A DNA stretch of 64,000 nt from Micrasema longulum (taxonomy: Eukaryota; Arthropoda; Insecta; Trichoptera; Brachycentridae). Below, in pieces: positions 56,434 through 64,000 of this stretch (the first letter of the stretch is position 1; the number at the start of each line of letters is the position of its first letter). The stretch covers positions 44,018 to 108,017 of the forward strand of contig JAGVSM010000901.1 in NCBI GenBank assembly GCA_022494885.1, read 5' to 3'. The notes under the pieces were generated by a model. That model did not search any database and was not told the origin of the DNA. It worked only from the letters and a program-made list of their open reading frames with translations. Both the position numbers and the translations under genes were made by a program.

Positions 56434-57164
56434 CTAAAATATATCATTAGTTCATCGACATATTTCTCCGGTCGGAATGAAGAAAATAATTCAGACACAA
56501 TTCAACAAATTCTTTAACAAATCTGAACAAATATTTATTTTATGCTGTCCTTTCCCATAAAAAAAAATAGATTGGCTTTCTAAACCTTAGTATTGTAATT
56601 GTCAATCGTAGTACTAACAATCCTTTCACTGTGACATGATTAAATTTAATTTGTTAATAACCTTGAAATGCAATTAATCTTTTGGTGAATCATATGAAAG
56701 GCGTCAAAGTTAAGTATTCTTTTAAAATACAGGGCTCTTGGCCTCATAGAGTGAGCGATAGTTTTTTTTTTGTAATATGTATCTTAGTATGAATAAAAAC
56801 ATTTAAATAAATTATAATAATAATCTTAATTGATGTTTTTCAATTTATATAAAACACCATCGTGGAAATATAATTTTGTGACTTAATTTAATATAAGTAA
56901 ACACATCTTTCGCTACAATTAGTTTTTGCAATAATATGGGTATGAGGAAGAATGACAGTATCCGACATTAGCCCTCCTTATAATTTTCCAAACTCATAGT
57001 GAAAGGAGCAATGAAAGCAGTAGAGTTGGTTTATGAAAAAAAAAATATCTTATCGAAAAAAAATCTTTTAGGCAAGTCTTTATGGATTTAAAAAATCACC
57101 AAGATAGACCGGATCTTGTCTTGAGATAATAATTTATTTATTTTTGTCCTAATTTAAATTTTAT
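56434..57164. other. Receptor intron, no N-terminal exon found
   Basis: Scanned on the minus strand for the exon that should precede exon A; no donor-compatible conserved coding was found. Confidence 0.4.
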
Positions 57165-57275
57165 TTGGTTGTATTTAATTTTATTAGTACCTGTATTTAT
57201 TATAAGAAATTATATTTACCATTGTTGAAATAGACTGCATAAGTTCGTAAATAAATAAATAAATAAATAACTCAA
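57165..57275 (+). repeat. Non-LTR 3' tail
   Basis: A 3' UTR-like block ending in (aaat)n (taaataaataaataaataac) directly before family A. Confidence 0.4.
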
Positions 57276-57278
57276 CAA

Positions 57279-57640
57279 TATTTTGAGTTTGTCCAAATTT
57301 TTGTACACAAGAACTGGATTTAACTCCCTGGGGAGCATATTACAACAGAGATGAAGAACATTTAAGAGAAGGTAATATAGAAGTCTAGGCATCTACAGGG
57401 CTTATGACCTGTCAATGGCTGGTTTAAGTGGCCACTTTACATACTATGTTACATTCACCATTCTGCCCATATTCGAACATCTGTATTCCTTCAACTCTTT
57501 CACCTGTTGATGTTTGTGAAGTTAAAGAGCTGAAATCTTTATTTATGCGGGTGAGATTCATCAGATCAGTAAGATCAGAAGTATGGAAATTGAGAAAATA
57601 AGATTTTCAAGTGTTTCCTAGTATGTAGGTAATAATTCAA
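57279..57640 (-). repeat. Family A, full-length-looking copy
   Basis: From tcaacaatattttgagtttg through ctccctggggagcatattac, aagagaaggtaatatagaag, gtcaatggctggtttaagtg, tgaagttaaagagctgaaat to tgtttcctagtatgtagg. No ORF, no obvious TIR, no target copy found. The best reference copy in the window. Confidence 0.7.
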
Positions 57641-58849
57641 TTGGAACAGGGCAAATCTATGTATTTTAATATATCAATGGTTATATGTATACTTATGTGA
57701 CATTATAGCCAGCCACCACACAAGAATGAAAGCAAGCAGAAAAAATGCTCGGGAAACTAACTAAAAGCATGACATTAAATAATCGAAAAAGGTAATGGAT
57801 GCTCTAAATCTACCTACGCGCACCCTTTTACAAATGGAATTATAACACAGGTGTTTTATAAAACCATCGAATAAAATGGTAACAAACTTAAGTAATAATG
57901 CTGGTAGGCCATTGTCTGATCAAATCACCTGAAATGCTTGTGGGTTATTTATTACAGTAATTACGCAATTAGGCTTAAAGGTGAACTCACATAAACTATT
58001 GCGAAACCCTGACTTTGGATCAGAGTTGCCGAGCCTTTTAAATGGCGATATTTAAAGCTTTAATGACTAAAAACATGATAAACACATTAATGACTAAATA
58101 CGTTTTTTAAAAAAGGAATAATCAGCTAAGCCTCTTTTTTAAGGCTAAAAGTTTATATTAGTTCTTAAGGGCGCAAAATAGGCAAACAAGTTATGCTGTG
58201 AGCCTACTGGCAAGTAGCAAAGTATTGAAATATTTAAACAATATGTACGCTAAGGAAAATAAGAAAAGTTACTTTAAAACTATAAACAAACTATTATTTA
58301 TAAATTTTATTTATTTATTTACAATTTTAAATACATATACAATATATATACATATAAAGACGGGCATATTGCCTTAAGGCAATTTCTTCCTACCTACCCA
58401 AACCGTTCAGTTTTGGTAAATTATAAATACATGGACAAATTGAATTTAATGCATGAACATAGATAATCATACCTAAATATAAACGAAAGCGCTAAAAAAT
58501 GCTTTAGCTGTAGGCATAGTTAAAAGTCTTCGATTTCATGCAATTAAAAAAAGCACACTTGTTTTATCATTTACTTCTACTATTGATTTTAATTAATTTT
58601 GCTGTGCGGCATTTTCGTATAAATTTGTATGAAGCGAACCGAGTGAATAATTATTTATTGTGGAACGCAAACTTAGTCTTTTAAAAATTAGTTTGAGATA
58701 AACATTTGAGCCAGATATACATCGCGTTGCTTGAGGTATTGTTAATAGATACTTCTACCCACAAAAAAAAATTATGCATTGTTTTAAATACGTCATTTAA
58801 GAGATAGGCGATATTTTTTTTAGCTGACAAAATTGATGTTTCACTGGTC
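57641..58849. other. Non-coding; nothing recognised
   Basis: AT-rich; a T-rich start at 58305 (atttatttatttacaatttt) may be a reversed retroelement tail. Confidence 0.35.
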
Positions 58850-59030
58850 CGTTTTACGCACCCCAAAACTGAACCGATTTAGTTTTTTTTAAGTAAGAGT
58901 ATTAGAATGAAATTTTCTGTGTTGGTACTTTTTGCGTTTTTCAAAAATATTTATCATATTTAAATACCGTCCGTCCAAAGACGGCAGATAAAGCTAGGCG
59001 GTTTTATGGGTTTTTGGATGGTTCTAGCTC
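58850..59030 (-). repeat. Repeat shared with 62430-62590
   Basis: Both have ccaaaactgaccc/aaccga, aatgaaattttctg, gcgtttttcaaaaatatta and gggtttttggatggtcct-like text. Likely 3' part of the RT family at 62388. Confidence 0.55.
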
Positions 59031-60639
59031 CCATACGAAACAATTTATCAAAAAAGCAAAACAATAGTGGTAAATATAAAAAAAAAAACATTGCTGTGAT
59101 GACATAATCCAGGACTACGTTTGTATGAAGAAAAGTTAGACCGCCTTTCCTTTTCAGAACCTACATCCTCTCCTTACGATGTTATGAACTATGTAAATTA
59201 AGAAAGCATTATAAATTAAGGGTTATTAAACATTTTCGCGCACGGTACATAAGTATGTTTTAACTTTTGGTTTTTAGTTTTTTTCAAATATACTCCATAT
59301 TGCAAATGTTCCGATTATTTTGTAAATTTGTATTTTGATTTTTAATAAAAATTCTTATATTAATTGAAAGGGATTGTGGTCTCGGGCTACTGATCTGGAG
59401 GTCTGAATTCCACTCTACCACAACTTGTTTCACATTTTCTAACATGGTTAGTTACGACTGAAAGAAAATGATTCCAAAATCGAAATATCAGGGTAAACCT
59501 AAGAACGAAAACATTTATTTTGAAAACACAAGTACATTAAAAAAAATCCGGCACGTGCGCCACAGCTTCTGCACACCACGATAAGGATTAAGGAAAGTAG
59601 TAGGAAATCTATTTTTGGATGAGGAAATAATAGCCCCTCTACACTATGCTCCTTGCGCTGCTCATGCTCATGCCCCTCGCGCTGCCGCCCTCTCGCCCGA
59701 TGCTGCCCTCTCCGCCCACACACTGCTCCACTCGCGCAATTAAGGCTGTAGTCGGTAAGTTGGATCGTACGGTTTGCCGCCGAATGCGTAAAATATACCG
59801 CTTCAAGACAAAGCAATTAAAAAAAATATCCTGTTACATTTTATGTTCGTCAATTTCTTACGTACTCTTCATATTTTGTTTGACAAAATGAGAAAGACAG
59901 AGATAGATAGAGTTTTTGCGTGATTATTTAATAGGTAAAATCTATAAATAGCACTCCTGACTAGCGAACTGCAGAGATAATGTAGAATTGTACAACTATC
60001 GGATAATCTGTGACTTCTGGGTAATTATATATATTTGTGTTTTCGAAGTTGACAGATAACACTGTTGTGTTTTAATGAAAATGCACCATGCCACTAAAGT
60101 GAATGCCAAAAAAATAATGCACTTCATAATATTGTTTTCAAGAGAAAAATTATTTGATCTCATCAAATTACGTAAGTAAAAACATTTTTTGACAGAATGA
60201 CATTTTATAATATTTTTCCTTTAAACTGATAAGTTTTTTTTAATTTGCACTTGATCATGTATTTCGTAATAAAATTTCAAAAATATGGTAGATAAATTCT
60301 GAAAATTTAACAACATATAATGATAAAAGACTCGGCCAAATACCTAAAAATATTTTTAAAGGTTGGCACTTGTCATTTGTCTTACTATACAATGGACGAT
60401 GAAACTGACAGCGTGCGTGCTATGCATTTTTAGTGCAGCTAATTATATCAATGTATATTAATATGGAATAATGGAATATTTTTATGTTTTTTATATATTT
60501 TTTATTTCCTTTTTTAATTACTATAAAATGAAAAAGTACCTTATAGTCTTTAACGGAATATTTTCTTTTCTCTTTCTCATATAACACAAAAATATTATAT
60601 CTGTATATTTATTATAGGAGCAAAAATTCATAAACATTT
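59031..60639. other. Non-coding with a GC-rich island
   Basis: 59640-59760 is a GC-rich, CTC/GCG-biased island (ctgctcatgctcatgcccct) in AT-rich DNA. SINE-like text lies at 59375-59440 (gtggtctcgggctactgatc). No convincing gene. Confidence 0.4.
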
Positions 60640-61090
60640 CTTGTATACCCACGAACAGGCCATGCCTTTGTAGGATTTTTTTTTTGCTATTTTTACAGTT
60701 AATATGTATTTCATTAATATGTATTTCATTTAAATGTAATAATCCTTTATTTTTTTAATAGGTACTTTGTTTAACATCTTCTGTATATTGTAAAAAAAAT
60801 TACAAAAAATAGTTTTAAAAAATGTCATACAAAGAAATATACATCATTTAAAAATGACGTGCGCGTCTTGTGTAAGCGCTCGATGCGTACTGCGACCGCG
60901 CGATTATGTGGCCCCACTCGTGCTCATATTGCCGGCCCTTTGACTCGCGCTCAAAAAACCGACAAAATAGGGAGCGATGGGCACGACGAGGAGCATGACG
61001 AGCGGCATGACGAGTAATGTTGCCACACTACGTCTCTGCCTCCTTTCCTCGCTACTTCCCATACCACTCGTCGAGTGTGTGGCAGGCCCA
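60640..61090. other. Repeat piece and second GC-rich island
   Basis: 60640-60800 matches 20640-20830. 60850-61090 is GC-rich; a minus-strand frame there gives a hydrophobic stretch (LLVMPLVMLLVVPIAPYFVG) that comes from a repeated cat/gac pattern. I do not call it a gene. Confidence 0.4.
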
Positions 61091-61179
61091 TAAAGCACAT
61101 GGAATTCATTTTGTTCATATAACTATTTAATGAATAACGTAAAACTGTTTACCATTTAGTTATAATTTTAAAGAGCTGT

Positions 61180-62070
61180 AATTACCTAGGGAGGAAACCC
61201 ACCCTATCTACAAACATTTGAACATACTTAAAATGTTGTTGATTAAACAAACTGGTACAAAAAGATATTAAAAAATATAAATTGGAAAGAATAATAAAAA
61301 TTTAAAAATTGTTTTCAGGCGTTGCCTATCAGCCGGATGAATCTCATCCACATGATAAAGGTTTCAGCTCTTTTACTTCACACAAAACCATAAAGAAAAT
61401 TCTAGCACCTTAATTGCAAATAATAATTAAAATTTCATTTAACTGTACCTATTTAAAAAGGTTTTACATGCTTTATTTTTTTGAATATTTATTTTTTCTT
61501 GTTTGAAAAATGAAATGAATGAATATTGATGTGATTACTCCGTATGCATCCGCTGACGAAAGGATTTTTTGAAAACAAAAGTCAACAAAAAAAATATATT
61601 TTTCATTATTATTGTTGTCTTTTTTTTACAAGTGGAATTATACAGAGTATCTTTTCATGGGCACGCTTTTTTATGTTTTTTTGCATTGTATTTACTTATA
61701 TATATGTAGAAAATTATAATTGGCCTCTAATTTTGTTTTATTTGTAAATATTGTTATTTTTTGTTACAATGGCTGTTGTTTTCTTTTAATAAATAAAAAA
61801 AATAAAAGTCAACAGACGGAAGAGTTGAGGAAAAGTGAATGTTTAAAGATAAGCAGAATGGTGAATGTTACACAGTGTGTAAAGTGGCCACTTAAACCAG
61901 CCAATGATAGGCCCTGCAAATAAATGCCTAGACTTCCATATTCCTTTCTAAAAAATGTTTTCCTTCTCTGTGGCAACAAATTTAGGTCTAAATAACTCCC
62001 TGGGAAGGAAATTTAGCCTATCTACAAACATTTGGACATACTCAAAACATTGTTGAAATCGATTATTTAT
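61180..62070 (+). repeat. Family A copy interrupted by a retroelement tail
   Basis: Family A text at 61310-61386 (caggcgttgcctatcagccg, aaggtttcagctcttttact) resumes at about 61805 (aagtcaacagacggaagagt, gtgtgtaaagtggccactta) and ends at 62060 (cattgttg). The insert 61387-61804 is a 3' tail of the 30850-31200 family ending in (aat)n. Confidence 0.6.
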
Positions 62071-62387
62071 TTACTTATTAATAGACACGGCACGCAGTGC
62101 CTTTTACAACACAAAAAATACATAGTTTGTAGAAATAAACACTTCAAATAATATACTGAAATTGATTGCAATAATGTTTTGAGAAGGGGAAACGGAAATC
62201 TTTTATCTGTGTCCAGGCGGATCAAGAATACAGTTCGTGGTCAATAATCATAGAATGGTTTTTCTCCGTATGGGCAACTCTATTAGGTTATTACTCTAAG
62301 ATTTGAACATTGTTTATTGTCACTCTTACGCAGATTCCTCCCCGAATACTGTGCGAAAAAGACAAGTGCACGTTGGACTGATTATGC

Positions 62388-63235
62388 CTAACGAAAATCA
62401 ATATTTCGTATATCTGATTCCCGTGCCCAAAAACTGACCCATTTTGTTTTTTTTTTTAAGAAAGAGTGTCGCATGAAATTTTCTGCGTCAGTACCTTTGC
62501 GTTTTTCAAAAATATTAATCATATTTGTAGACTGTACGTCTGAAGACAAACTAGGTAAATTAAAAGGGTTTTTGAATGGTCCTGGATGCCATAAAGGCGG
62601 CTTCATCGAGCCGCTCTCGAGTCTACTTCGCACCAAGGAGTTGTAAAGAGTTCTCAGTACGCGGGTATTTTCGAAAACCCTGGCAGTACGCGGAACAAAT
62701 CCTAACATCTTCAATGCATTACCACTGATTGTCTCTATGTGTTCATGAAATGTCAGAGTGCTCACAAATCTAACGCCCAGATCCTTAACATTCGATGTGT
62801 GTATCAGATTCTGGTCATTCATTTTGTAGCGAAAAAAAAGAGTTTATTGGACCCTAGTGAAGGACGTGACCGATCACTTGGAAACATTAAACCTAAGTTT
62901 GTTTCGCCTTCCCCATTCAGATATATTAGAAATATCCGCTTGGAGAAGACAAAAATCGTCAGAAGTTGTGACCTTCAAGAATAGTTTTAAGTCATCCGCA
63001 AACAACAGAAAACGCGAGTTCAAAATTATTTTTTTAAATATTATTAATGAAAATTGAGAACCACAATGGACCCAGGTGAGAGCCTTGCGGGACACCCGAG
63101 AAAGTATGGAAACACTCTGATGCGAATAGACCGTAGGAGACGTATTGGTTTCTATTTTGGAGGTAGCTCGCCATTAATTTTAACATACCATCCGAGAAAC
63201 CAATCTCATACAGATCAAGCTGGCTGAGCGATTGT
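62388..63235 (-). pseudogene. Jockey/CR1-like reverse transcriptase, broken
   Basis: Order on minus: LYEIGFSDGMLKLMASYLQN, TFSGVPQGSHLGPLWFSIF, SRFLLFADDLKLFLKVTTSD (FADD), WGRRNKLRFNVSK, then DLGVRFVSTLTFHEHIETIS and LYNSLVRSRLESG. It covers RT motifs 4-7 and the thumb, with several frame breaks. At its 5' end it abuts the Harbinger-type region. Confidence 0.75.
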
Positions 63236-63239
63236 CGAG

Positions 63240-63850
63240 CGTCCAAACGCTGGCCCAGTCGTCGACCGGTCGCCGGAGACTCGGTCGACGACGACTGTGA
63301 CATTCTATAGTTTAAGTAGGTGTTTACGCACTTGGTCACCGGTCGCCCGGAAGACTCGGTGACTCGCCGTGCAGTGGCGATGCACAAACGACTGCTGGTC
63401 GCCGGCGACCAATAGGAGCATTTGTTCAAATGGAAGCTTACACACTGCGAGCAACTGTCGAGGCGACCGGACGTAAGTATGTAAGTATAAGTATCTGTGC
63501 CAGCTATATGCGGTCTCAGAAGACACAATAGCTCATCAAACAAACGCACAGACATTCTCGTGTAGTTAAAAAAATTACGAGGGTACTTTCTAACGTCTTC
63601 ATAAAATATTTTAAGCATTCTCTATAATCTCCGTTCTTGCAAAAAAGGATGTACCCAATACTCTCTTGCGTTTCTTTTTTTTTTTCTCTTTATAATTAGT
63701 AACGCCACTATTGTAACTTCTTCGACGTCCATTCTGCACATTGCGCTCGACTTGGTCTCCTGGCCCCAGTTACCTATGTTTAAGTCGCCGAGAGACCGAA
63801 TCTCCGGCGACCAGTCGATAGTGCGTAATGGCTCTTGGTACGCTATGAAC
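63240..63850 (-). mobile_element. PIF/Harbinger deletion derivative
   Basis: The minus strand encodes AREYWVHPFLQERRL, then after a stop LKIFYEDVRKYPRNFFNYTR and MSVRLFDELLCLLRPHIAGT, the N-terminal part of PIF/Harbinger (HARBI1-like) transposases. The DDE region is absent. GC-rich blocks with CGACCGGTCGCCGGAGACTC at 63258 and, inverted, CGACTGGTCGCCGGAGATTC near 63835 bracket the piece as subterminal inverted repeats. Exact ends and target copies are unresolved. Confidence 0.65.
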
Positions 63851-64000
63851 AACCAGAGAGGGCAGGGCGCACGTGATTTTTTGTGATAATGAAACAATTT
63901 TTCAAAAAAAAACCAAATGATTGGGGACAATGGTATCTATAGTGTGAAAAAATCATTGCTCTTGTGCCGTAATCTAGGGAGAAAATACAGGAATACGTTT

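Noticed and set aside
56183..56374. Plus-strand ORF opposite receptor exon A
   Set aside because: Antisense shadow of the conserved receptor exon; the same applies to 48959-49195.
60904..61098. Small membrane protein on the minus strand
   Set aside because: The hydrophobic stretch comes from a short repeated DNA pattern in a GC-rich island; no family resemblance or conserved start.
63034..63618. One long protein joining transposase and reverse transcriptase
   Set aside because: It is a chance frame across a Harbinger remnant, a GC-rich terminal block and an RT fragment.
56434..64000. N-terminal exon of the receptor gene
   Set aside because: No conserved N-terminal coding with a phase-1 donor was found on the minus strand; it probably lies beyond the window.
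1..64000. Endogenous viral element
   Set aside because: No viral capsid, glycoprotein or polymerase signature was recognised; all reverse transcriptase pieces fit non-LTR elements, and the gag piece fits BEL/Pao.

Overview
This window comes from an AT-rich, repeat-laden insect genome, most likely a moth or butterfly. The evidence is a CO2-receptor-type gustatory receptor gene (a family restricted to certain holometabolous insects), the frequent 'taggtacctac'-type runs common in lepidopteran non-coding DNA, and a mix of insect non-LTR elements, Penelope-like elements and short inverted-repeat DNA transposons. There is no sign of bacterial or viral organisation.

Only one host gene can be supported. 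It lies on the minus strand and runs through most of the window: a gustatory receptor of the CO2-receptor subfamily (the Drosophila Gr21a/Gr63a, lepidopteran Gr1-3 group). I reconstructed seven coding exons from conserved protein sequence, matching splice phases and GT/AG borders: 56433-56183, 49195-48935, 44006-43879, 34442-34283, 27857-27786, 23390-23301 and 5619-5530 (with the stop). Together they encode about 349 residues and all seven expected membrane segments. The amino-terminal exon(s) must lie beyond 64000, because I found none between 56434 and the edge. The introns are very long (about 4.4 to 17.7 kb).

Everything else is intronic or flanking repeat DNA. Retroelements: 5'-truncated non-LTR reverse transcriptase remnants (1-543, 7193-7480, 10288-10890, 13165-13470, 14090-14515, 21725-22945, 29795-30790, 34545-35245, 36030-36440, 40230-40620, 44663-47462, 50880-51350, 55600-55945, 62388-63235), Penelope-like remnants (2230-2540, 17745-18335, 33490-33860), a BEL/Pao deletion derivative (19667-20338) and tRNA-derived SINEs. 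DNA elements: hAT (23413-24035, 38545-39903, 36590-37990), P-like with a THAP-like start (38955, 51435, 53172), PIF/Harbinger (63240-63850), mariner/pogo-like and several MITE families with clear terminal inverted repeats and target duplications. Many are nested, and related copies in the window allow the empty sites to be read directly.

The most interesting items are hammerhead-ribozyme-like RNA motifs: one with complete core, stem I and stem II at 41510-41552, one at 33688-33733 in a Penelope-like 3' region, and a decayed sister at 18231-18281. Next are a hAT element inserted about 20 nt upstream of a receptor splice acceptor, two MITEs in tandem sharing CTG target copies, a gag-to-integrase fusion ORF, and an unidentified repeat family ('family A' below) present about ten times. 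I could run no searches; family assignments rest on recognised protein and terminal motifs.
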